Notes: generated by a model not told the origin, from the letters alone. A stretch of 64,000 nucleotides of DNA from Micrasema longulum (GCA_022494885.1 JAGVSM010004547.1:124001-188000), one strand, 5' to 3'. Numbered from the stretch's first letter, positions 19,520 to 31,625 are shown. Numbers and translations are program-made.

Positions 19520-19690
19520 TTCAATTTTTAGTTTTTTTTATATGGGAGTTGCTTTTTTATTTACCTTGCTTATAATATACAAGGTTTAAATATAAAATTG
19601 TGGATTTCTCTGCAATAAAATTTCTTTAAATTTATCTAAACTGTTAGGATCAGGAGGGATATACTTATGTGAACACAAGTCAGGTGCTTA
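19520..19690 (+). repeat. Dispersed repeat shared with 46610-46780
   Basis: TTTACCTTGCTTATAATATA, ATTTCTTTAAATTTATCTAA and GGATCAGGAGGGATATAC occur in the same order in both places with few differences. Type unknown. Confidence 0.7.
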
Positions 19691-19711
19691 GTGCCGAATA
19701 TGGTGTATACA

Positions 19712-20613
19712 TCTATATATATATAAATGAATCGCCGTGTTGTGTCTCGCAAAAACTTAAAAACGGCTTGACAGATTTACGTGCGGTTTTTGGCAAAATT
19801 TTCTAATTTACGTCAAGGTTCACAAATAATAATATCTTTAATATATTGAGTGGAAAAAAAGATACAAGCACATATGTGTTTTTATCGAGTTTCCAGGGTT
19901 GCATTCGACTGAAATGCATATATTGAAAAATTTGGAGAATGTTGTTTTTTTAATAAAAAAGGTTTTTTTTAAACGTTTACAACCAACTTTTATTTTTAAT
20001 GGATACTAAATTGAATAATTTCCTTACAATTCGTAATTTCTGCATAAAAACTGATTTTTAATGGATTTTGAGTAATGCTTAAATAATTTTAACCGATATT
20101 TGATACTCGTATATTTTTGAAAAACGAATTCTTACACAAAATACATCACTGTCGGTAAGTAGCCCAGAGTTTGACAATTCTTTATTTGAAAAAATAAATT
20201 ATTTTATGTTTTGGAATTCAATCATAAATAAGGACCTAAGTACCTACTTTGATTCATTATTTGAATATTAATATTTTAAAGTTTTGGAATTCATCATACA
20301 CAAGTATCTAGGTACCTACTTATCAACGAAAAGTCTTTTTCCTTTTATCCTGACATTTTTTGCATGCTTTACTATACAATCAGGCATTTTTCTTTTCAGT
20401 AGTGATTTTAGCACGATTTTGATTTGAACACGACGAAGCCTTTTAGCCAATCTCATGAGGAGATAAAATGAAAAACAAATTTATATTACGAATACATAAA
20501 TAGCTCAAAAAAGTCCAAAATAAATAACGTGTGTAATTAATTACGAAAAAAATGTTTGTTTAACCAGCTAATAGCATGCAAGTTGGGCAGAACAGCGTCT
20601 GTCGGTCCGCTAG
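19712..20613 (+). mobile_element. Non-autonomous Helitron, 902 bp
   Basis: The 5' end is TCTATATATATATAAATGAA followed by TCGCCGTGTTGTGTCTCGC, inserted after an A. The 3' end is GTCTGTCGGTCCGCTAG followed by T, giving the 5'-TC, CTAG-3' and A|T insertion signature of Helitrons; this 3' end is common in lepidopteran families. A short GC-rich hairpin (GGCAGA...TCTGTC) lies just before the 3' end. There is no inverted repeat, no target duplication and no Rep/helicase ORF. Inside is a direct duplication of a TTTTGGAATTCA...CCTACTT block (about 20212-20252 and 20282-20321). Confidence 0.85.
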
Positions 20614-20619
20614 TATTAT

Positions 20620-21170
20620 ATATAAATGCCCATTTCGTCATTTTGTTTTATTTCAATTGAAATTCGTTCGTCAATGATTCAAATCCCGTTTTTTTTATAA
20701 TGTTTAAGCTTAAAGAGGTGACTTTGATAATTACTCATAAATTGTTTCGTTGTATTGAATACGTACAAGAGATTGACTTTTACTCTCGTCGCCGATAGGT
20801 AGAACAGTCAGGCAGCTGAACATGATCACTTCGGAGATCGGTATGTTTCTAAAAGACAAATACTCTTCCAATCGGAGAGTGTAATGACTTTATGATATCA
20901 AGTCATAGCTCAAGGGTTCCTGACCTGGTATGTTGTCTCAATTTAGATCCTTAAATATTTTGTTTTATTTGTAGTGTTATTTTGGTCCAATAAAAATTCA
21001 TCTAAATTTTAATTCGTTGTTTTTTTAAGATTATTCTTAATGCCAACACAATTTATTCATAAAAATCCACAATATCTTCAAGTTCGTATAAAGTAAAATT
21101 GATAATGATTATAAAGTAGGAAGCTTACAGTGTGGCATTTAATATGTTTTTTTAAATCTACCAGCTAATT
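20620..21170. other. No recognised gene
   Basis: AT-rich, with one richer block at about 20780-20930. No frame or repeat identified. Confidence 0.5.
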
Positions 21171-21175
21171 CAAAC

Positions 21176-21440
21176 ATTTGTCGGCGTGGTGTAATGGTCA
21201 GCGCGTTTGCCTACCATTCAAGAGGTGTCAGGTTCGATTTCCGACATGGTTGATATGAAATATTTATTTAAAGGGGTGTTTTCGTACTAGAATATTTCAT
21301 AGCCCCTGGACTGGCACCTGAAGCGTAAGACTGATCATCTTACCTTCATGTAACAAAAAATTATCAAGATACCCTGCGATTGGTGCACCAATGCAGTGTC
21401 CTATGCACCATTAGGTGCGGAAAGGGAAGGATAAATTCAA
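21176..21440 (+). mobile_element. tRNA-derived SINE, family S1 copy 1
   Basis: The head GGCGTGGTGTAATGGTCAGC ... CAGGTTCGATTTCCGAC resembles a tRNA with A-box and B-box. The body follows (GGACTGGCACCTGAAGCGTA, AGACTGATCATCTTACC) with a tail ACCATTAGGTGCGGAAAGGG. It is directly followed by a second copy. Confidence 0.85.
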
Positions 21441-21468
21441 CATTTTGATACTAATACATTATATTTGT

Positions 21469-21680
21469 CCGCCTCGTGGTGTAATGGTCAGCGTGTTTGC
21501 CTACCATGCAAGAGGTCTCGGGTTCGATTCTCGACATGGTTGATATGAAACATGAATTTAAATGGTGTTTTCATTCCATAATGTTTCGTATTTCCTGGAC
21601 TGGTGCTTGAAGCGTAATACTGATCATGTGATCATCTTACCTTCATGTAACAAAAAAATATCAAGATTCGCTGCGATTTT
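21469..21680 (+). mobile_element. tRNA-derived SINE, family S1 copy 2 (tandem)
   Basis: CCGCCTCGTGGTGTAATGGT ... CGGGTTCGATTCTCGAC, then the same body as copy 1 with a short duplication (GATCATGTGATCATC). Same orientation, about 290 bp after copy 1. The better preserved head has near-consensus pol III boxes but lacks a proper acceptor stem, so it is not a tRNA gene. Confidence 0.85.
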
Positions 21681-21689
21681 CCTATAAAA

Positions 21690-22130
21690 TTTATTTTCTA
21701 TCATGTGTATTTGACGACTATGGAGAAAAATAGTTTATTCTTAATATACTTACCTTTAAAGTATTACATTTTAAAGATATATTGTTTTATTATAAGCACT
21801 TGCAATTACTTTCGGCATCCGCAACTTATGTGCGTTAAAGGGCATTGATTTTTTAATATTTTTTAAGCTTGTACTTAAAGTTGTAATTATATTAAATAAA
21901 GGAAAATCTATGCTCAAATTGATATAATTTATTTATGCACAGCAGACACTGTAATTATTCCGAGCCAGTGACCCGTATAATGTTGATTCTTATCCGAACG
22001 AATCGATTCAGTACCTAATTGTAATATCGTGAAAGTTTAAACGAACATTCCCGATCTTGGCTGAAATTCCTTTCAGACCGAATTCCTACCGCAACAAACG
22101 GGGAGGTCCAACCTTGCATCTGTGGAGTGT
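21690..22130. other. No recognised gene
   Basis: AT-rich to about 21960, then a moderately GC-rich low-repeat block leading into the minisatellite. Confidence 0.5.
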
Positions 22131-22134
22131 AGAC

Positions 22135-22199
22135 CCGGCAGCCGGTAGCTGGTAACCAGAAGCCGGTAACCAGCAGCCTGTGACCGGTAAGCAGCTGCC
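22135..22199. repeat. Degenerate AGCCGGTAAC minisatellite, part 1
   Basis: About five imperfect units related to CAGCCGGTAACCAG. The same unit recurs at 22998-23048, on the other side of a LINE tail. Confidence 0.8.
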
Positions 22200-22359
22200 T
22201 TATCGACAAAATGACTTTCCATTTCTTATCAAAAAATTTCCTCGAGAGATGATCTGGACTTTTTATGTGAGTCTTTCTCGATTTTAACTATCACTCAAAT
22301 AGACCAGATCTTGTCTCGAGGCCGTTATTTTTTATTTTGATGTTTGTTGCAGTATTTTT

Positions 22360-22860
22360 TTAGTTGTATTCGTACGTGTAGGTACGTTTCTTCCGACCTC
22401 TATCACAACACGGACTATCTCTTCGTTCTAGTGACGAGAGAACCCTTTTAATACCCTTTCATCGCTCTAATTGTCTTACCTCTTCTTTCAGAGTAGTAGC
22501 TGCTCGATTGTGGAATAATCTACCCACTAATGTTAGAGACGCCCCGCCCCTTCTTTATATACATTTAAGTCAAAATTGAAATGTCACTATCTAAATATTT
22601 TAGTTGTTCCTTTATTTTTCTTCTTTCCTTCTCATCCCCTCTCCTCTCTTCATTGTATAGTATTAATTTTTTTGTGTATTTTTTTTCATAACCTTTGTTT
22701 TTAATTTTTGTCTAAAACTGTAAGATTCAATATGTCCATGTTCTTGTAGTTTTCTCAAACTGAACGGTTCGGGTAGGTAGGAAGAAATTACCTCAAGGCA
22801 ATATGCCTGCACGTATATGTTTATAAAGTGTTAAAATAAAATAATAAAAATGCATCAAAA
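22360..22860 (+). mobile_element. LINE C-terminus and 3' UTR, family L-NVRD copy 2
   Basis: The frame at about 22490 reads VVAARLWNNLPTNVRDAP, the usual xARxWNxLPxxVR end of CR1/Jockey-type ORF2 proteins. The same 3' UTR follows as at 15725-16005, ending in A-rich TAAAATAAAATAATAAAAAT. It is 5'-truncated. Its position between two parts of one minisatellite suggests it may have inserted into it. Confidence 0.75.
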
Positions 22861-22997
22861 TAAAAATAAATTATTGCAACTAGTTACTTTGAACTGCATG
22901 AGGGCGTTTATAAATAAATAAATAACATAAGTGTGGGGTTAGCATACGAAAACAATTTTATGGAGCCGAAGTTCCGGAGACGAATGACAAAACGAAG

Positions 22998-23048
22998 GCA
23001 GCCGGTATCTATTAGCCGGTAGCCGATAACCGGTAACGAGCCGCTGAT
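22998..23048. repeat. Degenerate AGCCGGTAAC minisatellite, part 2
   Basis: GCAGCCGGTATCTATTAGCC and AGCCGATAACCGGTAACGAG carry the same unit as 22135-22199. GC-rich DNA (GGCGCGGGCGGCGG) follows. Confidence 0.75.
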
Positions 23049-23049
23049 A

Positions 23050-24885
23050 ATAGCAACGGCGCGGGCGGCGGAAACTTTCTATTGGGTACATCGTAAGTTA
23101 TCGCCTGAGAAACGCCAAAAGTTTTCAGCAAATTGTCCAAAGTTGTTCTAACCATCGTTTCTAGGAATGCGGTCCGGCTTTAGTTCCGCAGTAATCCGCT
23201 TTCTATATGGCCCGTAAAATGAACGTCTTTCAATAATCTGCCTAAGTATGAGTATTTTTTTAGTATATACAAATGTTTGCAGACAAGTTTCTATGGATTC
23301 ATCAAGAGTAACAGATATTTGCAAAAGAGGTGATGAACCTCTTCAAGAAGGAAAGTTGCACTCACAAGGCTGTCGCTTCATTGACTGGTTCAAGTGATCA
23401 CTTATAACATTCACCGATCTGCACACATTTAAACATTGATATTTTTTCAATTCTCTCTTTTAATTTTCAAGCTCATTCATCCGCATAAAGTTTCTATTTC
23501 TTAAGAATAATTAATCAACTTTCAATTAAATGAATTATTTTATCCACGAGGAAATACCTAAAAATTTTGTCCAATTTTCATATAACTTGATAAATTATCA
23601 ATCTCGATAAAGTGACGAACATAATCAAATTATTGTTGATCATTATTATAAGTGATAATAATCTGCAATCGTTTTCGTTAACATCTTAGTGCGTTGGTTA
23701 AAGTTGCGAGTTTATATAGTTGAGAAATGTTAATAATAAATGTATAATTTGATGATAATTAGGCATTTATATAAAAGTAAAAAATAAATAAGTACAGAAA
23801 CAAAAAACTAACAATTTTCTTTTTAGTACATTGAAGTTCAAGAAAGAAAGACCCGATAATGATTCCCGACTAAACTGACGCTTTTAAAAAAAAATATTTA
23901 CATTAATAAACATTTTGACACTTGTATCATTTTTATTACTTTTAACATTATTTAGTAAATAAGATCCCACCAAACCACTTTCTGCGGCTTGTTGGTGGAG
24001 ATTTATATTAATACTAAGTTTTATGATTTTACCTTAATTTATAAGAACAATGAATTTACAGATATAATTAACAGTCGAATAGATCAGTAATAAAAATACA
24101 AATTAATTTGGTTTTTTTATATACAATAATGTAAATATACAAGAAATATTTTTTTTACACATAAACCAGTTTAATAACTATTTATTGTGCATATGTAAAC
24201 TTTTGATCGAGTAGCCGCTCTCTTATTTCGCTTTTGTTACATTGTGTGTTAAATTACAGTTTTTTTGGCAATAAATTTAAAATGCTTGATTAACGCTTAA
24301 TGTCTTCTTAAAAATACAACTATATTACAAACATTAATGTCGGGTCAAGACTTACCCATCTTTACAACGTTTGTTCTATCTGACCCACCGCACTTAAATA
24401 TCATGATTTAATTAACAAAATAGCAATCCCTACCCAAAGAGCGGTCCGATCCTGAATACATATAAATATTATACATAATTACCGGGAATAATTAAAAATC
24501 ACTGAAATATCGCAATATTAATTGCCTACCTGAAATACGAAACTCTTACAAAGCGGTCTGCAAATTATCTAATTTGTAAAATAAAGTATTTTACCATCTG
24601 GATTTGAACTCAATTTAATAACGTTATTTTCCCTTAAAATTCTAAATTAGAATTTGATTGGTTGGAGTACCTACATCAGGTTTATAATTTCATATTTTAA
24701 AATAATATCTTTCTCTGTTCAATTAATTTATTATTTTCAACCTTTCACAAGCTAGTCGTGGAAATATTACACGTGTTTAATTTTTAATTGAAAAAAAGTC
24801 TGTATTATACACCAAACGTGTTTCTAATAGATTGGATTGGTTGCTCAGAGTAATAATTATTTTGCTTAAGCCCTTTCGCTCTTTT
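23050..24885. other. Low-repeat interval without recognised gene
   Basis: The first 200 bp are moderately GC-rich with no long frame (ATGCGGTCCGGCTTTAGTTC region). The rest is AT-rich. I see no exon, tRNA or repeat copy. Confidence 0.5.
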
Positions 24886-24888
24886 GCA

Positions 24889-25150
24889 TATCAGTAGTCA
24901 GATGTCAGAAGGAACCATCTGTAATTTTCAAAAATGTTCAGGAGAGCTGAAATACGTCTCAGTTTCAAGACTTTAATCCACAAACTAAAATATTTTAGTG
25001 TTGCTTTTCAATAGTAAATTACCATTTTAAATGACGCTGATTTTTTTATTTGTTTTTAGCGTGTATTTACTGAAATATTCATTCAAACTTTTGAAAACTA
25101 AAACATAGACAAAAATACAGATGGTCCCTTCTGCCATCTGACTACCGATA
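24889..25150. mobile_element. MITE with 34-bp terminal inverted repeats, 262 bp
   Basis: The left end (24889-24922, TATCAGTAGTCAGATGTCAG ...) and right end (25117-25150) are reverse complements with three mismatches in 34. The outermost TA could be a Tc1/mariner-type target duplication. There is no ORF and no other full copy in the window. Confidence 0.9.
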
Positions 25151-25154
25151 TAAC

Positions 25155-26335
25155 AAATGCGTTTCAAAATATAGGTTTAGTTTTTGGTTTAACAACAAAC
25201 TTGGAACGGAATTGTCTAATTTTTCTCATTGAAATAATGGTTCAAATGTATGACTTTTATTAATGCACGATTTCTATTTATTTTAATACATATTTTATTT
25301 CGGATTGGAAAAACGAAAACCATGATTGGTTCTGTGCTTCCTTGCGCCAAACGCGTACTCTGACTTTTATCTTTGTGAACGACTGAAAAAATGTATAAAT
25401 CTTTACAAATACTAGAGTTTTCCTATAAATCTATTTCCTCGTACGTTTTGGCAGTCAGGGGGGTACAATCTCAGGACGAGTCCTCACTTCCATCCCCACT
25501 TCGCCTCCACTCCGTATTCGGGAAAGCCGCTCCCAGAGGCATAAGAAAGCCATTACAATGGCGGGCTTAAAAGTCACATTCAAATATTTTAGGTCAATCT
25601 GATATGGAAATTTTGGAAAGGCTACGTGATCATGATCTCAATACGTTTAAACTTTCCCTCTACACAGTGACCCGAGTTTCGGCCGTTCTGTTCCCCAGGG
25701 AAGTCCTTTATTTAGACTCCAGCTTTAAGGGATTTTTATATTTATTTTACAATACGTTTTCTTAAACAATACTACAGTAAATCTGAAAACGAAAATACAT
25801 CTAAATCGAACATACTATGATGAATTTGTTTAAACAACGGATAATGCAGTCATGTAAAAATACATTAAGTTCTCAAATACTTATATGTGATAAAAGATTA
25901 ATAAATATATGGTATCAATAATTCTAAATAGTACAAATTAAAAATTGGTTTATAATATTTTATGTGATTAACGTTGTCTTCGGAATCGACCGACTTTTGC
26001 AACATAATTAGATGGTCCTCTTTCATAATAACTGTTGTTTGTATACGAGTATATGTTTATTTTTTGTTTAATCCAATATAAAATACAAATACATAGTTTA
26101 CAAAAATGTTTGTACAATAGGTACGGTACATTCAATATAATTTTTATTTTATTTGTGGATGTAGCCACTCCACTGGCCCACAGGCACGTTCTGGAGTGTC
26201 AGTGAATTATTTATTTTATACATAATTGTACATACTTTCACATCAATTGTTGAAAAATTCAAAAGAAATTAAAAATTAAAACATACCTACAACAATAAAA
26301 CGAAAAAGGACTTTCAAGAAACTAAAATTATATTC
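25155..26335. other. No recognised gene
   Basis: Mostly AT-rich. A GC-richer, non-repetitive stretch lies at about 25440-25720 (for example CAGGGGGGTACAATCTCAGG); no frame stays open through it. Confidence 0.5.
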
Positions 26336-26339
26336 TTAT

Positions 26340-26840
26340 ATATGAAACATATTCCTCAGCTTCCTGTCTAGTCATTTTAGCAATCCATTTATGGACTCTA
26401 GCTTTGAAAATATTGTTTTTCATTTTGTTCACCAATAAGTCCTTGCTTAAAAAGTTGTAAAGCTTAGGGGGCAGAAAAGTATAATGCCTTTGTCCGTAAT
26501 TTATTTTTATCTTTGGGAGCAGAAATATTGTCTTTTGTCTTTGCCTAGTGTCTTAAATTTGTTTTCCGTCATTATGTCTGTCAGGATTTTGATGGAAATG
26601 TCTTAAAAACGTCTTTATGTATATTTGTATTATGTCTAGTACTGGAAATTCTGTAAAAAGTTTGTCTGTAGAGCATTGGTAAGGCTTTTTGTTGGCTACT
26701 CTTGGTAGGGCTTTTTGTGCTTTTATTAATGGCTCTAATGTGGTTTTACTTGTTCCTCCCCATCCTATTATTCCGTAACTGATAGTTGACTGATAGTTCC
26801 GTAACTGATGTGTGTGTTTATTTTTGTACATTGTTTAAAG
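26340..26840 (-). pseudogene. LINE ORF2 C-terminal region, family L-YGI copy 1
   Basis: On the minus strand: YGIIGWGGTSKTTLEPLIKA, then QKALPRVANKKPYQCSTDKL, then FTEFPVLDIIQIYIKTFLRH. After frame changes come RHYTF and KARVHKWIAKMTRQEAEEYV, ending near 26340. This is the post-RT region of CR1/Jockey-like ORF2 proteins. No RT core is present. It belongs to the same family as 35545-36115. Confidence 0.8.
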
Positions 26841-26844
26841 TAAC

Positions 26845-28795
26845 CTAATGAAATACTTACAACACACACAGGTCTCACACATCCGTAATGAGATAGCTAT
26901 TTTAGCAACCATGCTTTCAATTACTAAATTAATTTTCTCCCTATTACTTGTTTTATCAATTGTAACATTTAAGTTTACAAAATTACAAAACATGAAGATT
27001 TCGACGGCACTGAAACTGAAATGAAGTCCGTGTATGCCGAATGTATTCTGTCGTTTTCCAAATTCAATGATTCAGAATAACTCCTAAAATACGCTTTTAT
27101 AGAAAAATACGATAAAAACTCAATTACGTATTTTTAAACATCAAATAAAACGCCATTCTGTTTTTACGTTTGATTTGTCGAGTGGCACGTGTAATGAAAC
27201 GTTTGATCGCCTTTTTTAATTACCTTTGTGAACCAGGTAGGTATTTAAATATTAATTGGCTTTTAAATTCGTATAAAAACGTCAACAGTACATATGTCGA
27301 TTTAAATATGAATTCACGACGAGTATAAAAAGGTTAGTCAAAATGTATTTTATTCGCCGACATATTTCCATCAACTTTTTCGAATACATTACCAATAACT
27401 CAGCCATTAACATGTTCGCATAGATTATGGAACACACTTTACAAAATGCCGATATGGAAGTCAAATTATTTCCTCAAAGAGAATATAAATGTTTGGTTTC
27501 AATTTTCATTGAAATTAATCTCGTCTCTGGCAAACTTCTCTCGGAGATGAAATCAGGCTGATTATTAAATGTTTAATTACGTTCTTTAACGATCTAACTC
27601 CTGAAGTCGAACCGCAAGCTTAAAGCATATTATTGACACTGCCAGAGGCGGAGGTTAGATAACGAAGCTGATAGAGAGATTTAACTTGGCTCGACAGGAT
27701 TCCACCAAGTTTCTATAAACTTGCTCCAAATTAAGATGTATTATTTAATTACCAAGTCGATTGGTGTTATGGGCTCGACGAGTTCCTAGGGGACCGTAAA
27801 TCTCGGATGATCCACTATTCGGAAGGAAAACGTCATAAAATTCACAACTCTATTAATTATGCAACCTAAACTGTTAAAATCAAGCGAACAATCTTAACCT
27901 ACAAGTTATCAACTACCTGTAATAATTAATATGTACTCCAGGCGCTTTGCCTACGCCATAGTGTATAATATAGCACAATGTAATCGACTATTGAAGGCGT
28001 AATTTCAACATTACATTTTAGTGGCATTTTTACCCGCTGAGTCATACATCATAATAAAAGTAGAATATATAAGCTTCTAATAACAGGTCCACCATAAATA
28101 ATTGAAAGGTTTTGTTGAAAATAATTGCCCATGAAATATTGCTGCGGAAGTAATGAATTACCAGAACGGCGGCCCTCTGTATTCTCGGGGCTGAAGGAAA
28201 ATAAATCGGCCTTTTCATGCTACGTACGAGCGGAGTACTACCTTCGGAAACCGCTTTTAGGAACCCTTTAAACAATTCATTTGCCATCATATTGAAGGAA
28301 GATAAGTGCGCATTATTCGTTCATTCATGATTAAATATCACAATTAAATATCACAACGCACCACCGGGATGCCAGAAGGTTATCTGGCCCAAAATTAATA
28401 CCCCAAGATTCCTTCAATATTCATCGTAATATCTGAAACTTTGTGAAATACTTTAAATCACTGAATAGATTATACTTAAACTATTCTATATTGCTTTTGT
28501 TGGTATATGCGATATTACAATGCGTGAATTATCGCACCGATTGAAAAACTGTTAAGCCACATGCATTGCTCAATTTTGCTGAAATCGCATTCAGTCATTG
28601 ATTTAATTACAGTTGAACAAACAATCAATTCATTTAATCTGTTTGTCATTGTGTAGATGCATAATTCATATTAGTAAAGATAAATTCTGTTCATTGCGCT
28701 GTCTAACTAGAATTAAATGCATAAATATACATAAGCGTACATATATCACTGATTTTTTTCTTTTTTTTAATCCACCTGGACTAATTACCTAATTG
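26845..28795. other. Low-repeat interval, possible conserved non-coding DNA
   Basis: From about 27500 to 28420 the sequence has mixed composition, few homopolymers and no match to any repeat family in the window (for example GGACCGTAAATCTCGGATGA, AACGGCGGCCCTCTGTATTC). No frame shows coding character. It has the look of unique intronic or intergenic DNA. Confidence 0.4.
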
Positions 28796-28800
28796 AGATG

Positions 28801-28877
28801 TACCGTATTTTGCGGATGATCAGACGCAGTCCAAAATTTATCTATCGATTTTGAGGAAAAAAAAATGACCGAAAAAT
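28801..28877 (+). repeat. Short MITE family M3, copy 1
   Basis: TACCGTATTTTGCGGATGAT then CAGACGCAGTCC, ending with CCGAAAAATG. Matches the ends of the copy at 32271-32394. Confidence 0.6.
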
Positions 28878-28879
28878 GA

Positions 28880-29785
28880 CTTGAATTTTTTGTAAACATA
28901 TTTTGAAGACTTATTTTTTTTTAAATAAAAGTAGACTAAAAAATTGTTTCGCCGTCGATAATTTCCTATTAAATCCCCTCTGAAATACCTAAAAGTGGTA
29001 GGGTTAAAAAGCACTTGCATAGGTGATTTTTTAAACAAACTTACACAAATTCTACGGATAAAAATAGATATGATCTTCAATAAGCAGATCAAAAGCTTAT
29101 ATCTAAGAGCCAATTTTAATTATTGCGTAAAATACATACCTACCATTCGGTAAAATATTTCACTTTGCTTCTCGGTAGACGCCGCGCCGAAGGTTAATTA
29201 CAGTTTATTAGTAACAGAAGACGGCAAAACTGTCACCGGATGTCAGTCGGGAGAACAGTGAATCCAATTCCCTAGCCACAAAGTTGCGACATCAAACATG
29301 CCAATCTCCCTACCACTGTTGGACATCGTAATTATTATAATCCACGCCCGTGATGGACAGGTGCTTTGTATTTTGTAAATTCATTAAAATAATTTAATAA
29401 TGAACTCCCAGAATTGAAACAAAAACGGGGGAAATTCAGTACCTAGCAAATTTAATCTGATTTGACTCACTTTATGTAATTTGATTTTACCCTTAAAATT
29501 ATTTTGATATTTTTGTCCACAAATAAAATGTTTAATACGAATCCTTGGCCAACGTTAAAAATTCAGATTTTCTAGGATAGAAACTCTCCTAATTCTCCGA
29601 GAGAAACTGAAGGCGCAGGGAAATAATAAACTAAGATGATGATTTAGAGGATATTTATGTTATACTAGCAACAAGTCGTAAGAACTTGCCAAGACAGGTA
29701 TTATAAGAGAGATAGTATTGATCCATCCGTGCTCGGGCGCAAAAGAGAATACAGTTCTGTGTGCGAAATGGAACCAGCGTTTTCG
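28880..29785. other. No recognised gene
   Basis: AT-rich DNA. A 91-codon minus-strand frame (28838-29113) is Phe/Lys/Arg-rich and overlaps the M3 copy, so it is not considered coding. Confidence 0.5.
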
Positions 29786-29786
29786 A

Positions 29787-29960
29787 CCCGATGGCTACTC
29801 TCAGGTAAAATCCTGAAAGAAGAAATCGAATGCTGATAACTCCGTCTTGTAGCGTATTAATTGGCACGTTTGCTCGAGGTCCCAGGTTAAACTCCTGGCA
29901 AGTTGAACGTGAAATTTTCATTTAAAAGATGGTTTTACAGTGTATCTCAAGGATCACTAA
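29787..29960 (+). mobile_element. tRNA-derived SINE, family S2 copy 3
   Basis: CGATGGCTACTCTCAGGTAA, a degenerate tRNA-like part ending CGAGGTCCCAGGTTAAACTC, then a TTCATTTAAAAGATGGTTTT tail, the same order as at 7262 and 16105. Confidence 0.6.
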
Positions 29961-29964
29961 CCCA

Positions 29965-30665
29965 GAAATATTTTATTTAACGTGTGTTTTATAATTTTTT
30001 TGTTCTTGATTCTTCTTAATTTATGAAATATAGAAACCAACGAAGCTTAATTAAATTATTGAAGCTTTTTATCTCTTTATACATCGGAGTTAGGTGGTGT
30101 ACAAATCACGTAAATTTTCAAAAGAAATTCAGATTGTATCGTCAGAAATTTTACCTCGGTTAGTTACGCCAACCCTTTGTGACCAGAAATTGCGAAATAT
30201 TTCATTGAGAATACACAATTATTCAAATACGTATTTCAATTTTTGATTTCTAAAATTGTACACACTTCACGCCGCAGAACCCAGAATTTTCTCAATCGCT
30301 TAACAGACTGAAAGATGAAGCATAAAACTGTTTTTTTTAAAGCTAAATATTAATAAATTATGTAGGCAAATTCATTTTAACCCTCTGCAATTTTATCAAA
30401 ACAGATCTATATCTCAAAAAGGACGAAGAAATTAACTAAATAAGGAATTATTTTAGGAATAAAGATCTCACTTAATATATCGATAAAGGTTTTATTTTAC
30501 TTGTTAAGTGGTTACTTATACAAGCCAATCATAGATCATTGTAAATCACGTCTTGTAAATTTTTAATTTTTAAATTGAAACTACTAAACTTTCTTATTCT
30601 TTTCTATAAAAATCTTTTTGTGTTGAATAATGTCAATAAATAAACAATCAAAGTATTCTAAACCC
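29965..30665. other. No recognised gene
   Basis: AT-rich; no repeat copy or coding frame recognised. Confidence 0.5.
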
Positions 30666-30669
30666 AGCG

Positions 30670-30980
30670 AGAAAGTTCAATGCTACGGAAAATTGGATAT
30701 AAAAAATATTTTCCTAAGCGCGGTACATAAAGTGGCGAAGTTTCTCGAAAATGTACCAAAAAAAGTAATAAAAATGATTTTAATAAACAAGAACTACTTT
30801 AAACGACGTGACAAGTTCTTCCAAATCAACGAATATTAGTTTTGTGATAGATTCCCAGTTTCCGGGAAGCTAACTAACCAATGAGCAAAACTCTAAGACT
30901 AGAATTTGTGGCGTCACGGGCGGAGTAATTTTAAAATTACAAAAATTTTAATATGTATTTTTATGATAAACGTTACTTTT
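30670..30980 (+). mobile_element. MITE family M2, copy 3
   Basis: TACGGAAAATTGGATATAAA, AGCGCGGTACATAAAGTGGC, ACTACTTTAAACGACGTGAC, then GTGGCGTCACGGGCGGAGTA. The order matches copies 1, 2 and 6. The 69-codon frame across it is a translation of the repeat. Confidence 0.7.
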
Positions 30981-31199
30981 AATTTTAACCAGCCATATTC
31001 GCTTAGTAAGAAAGCGCATCATGGACGTAAACCAATTGAAATTTAATAATATAATATTACCAACTGAAGAATTTTGACGTTCAAAGATTTTTATTTATTT
31101 ATTATAATTACGAAAATTCACATGATAATATACTAGCCATTTCATCATGGACACTTTAAAAGTATATTTATTTAATATTAATGTATTTCAATTCATTGC

Positions 31200-31300
31200 A
31201 GCAGAGAGGAAAAACGATTTGGAGGAGGGAATATCATCATAATAAAAAAAAAGTACATGATTTTGAGGGCATTTACAGAGATTATGACATCTTTCGTACG
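31200..31300 (+). repeat. Partial R8-like copy
   Basis: GCAGCAGAGAGGAAAAACGA and GAGGGCATTTACAGAGATTA correspond to the first half of R8, interrupted by A-rich DNA. Confidence 0.4.
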
Positions 31301-31489
31301 ACAAAAATAAAAAAATACGTTTTATTTAAAAACTTTTTTTATTACACACATACATCCTAAGCCATGATGAGTAAATCAATAAAAATATATCAATCGAACC
31401 ACACAAATAAAAGAAAAAAAAAATTATTGGTTGAAAAATATGTGATATTTAAACACATTTATTATTTCAATTCATTAAAACATTCATAA

Positions 31490-31625
31490 CTGAGAGGGAA
31501 AACATTTTCGTGGAGGAAATAAGGAAGTCTGGGCATTTATAGAGCTTATGTCCTGTCGTTGGCCGGCTTAAGTGGCCACTTTACACACTGTGTAACATTT
31601 ATTTTCATTCTGTCTAAGTTTAAAC
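31490..31625 (+). repeat. Repeat family R8, copy 2
   Basis: CTGAGAGGGAAAACATTTTC, GGAAGTCTGGGCATTTATAG, CTTATGTCCTGTCGTTGGCC and GTGGCCACTTTACACACTGT, in consensus order. Confidence 0.8.

Noticed and set aside
21180..21254. tRNA gene-like sequence (also 21475-21545 and 55362-55430)
   Set aside because: A- and B-box-like motifs are present but the acceptor and anticodon stems do not pair as in a tRNA, and SINE bodies follow. Called tRNA-derived SINEs.
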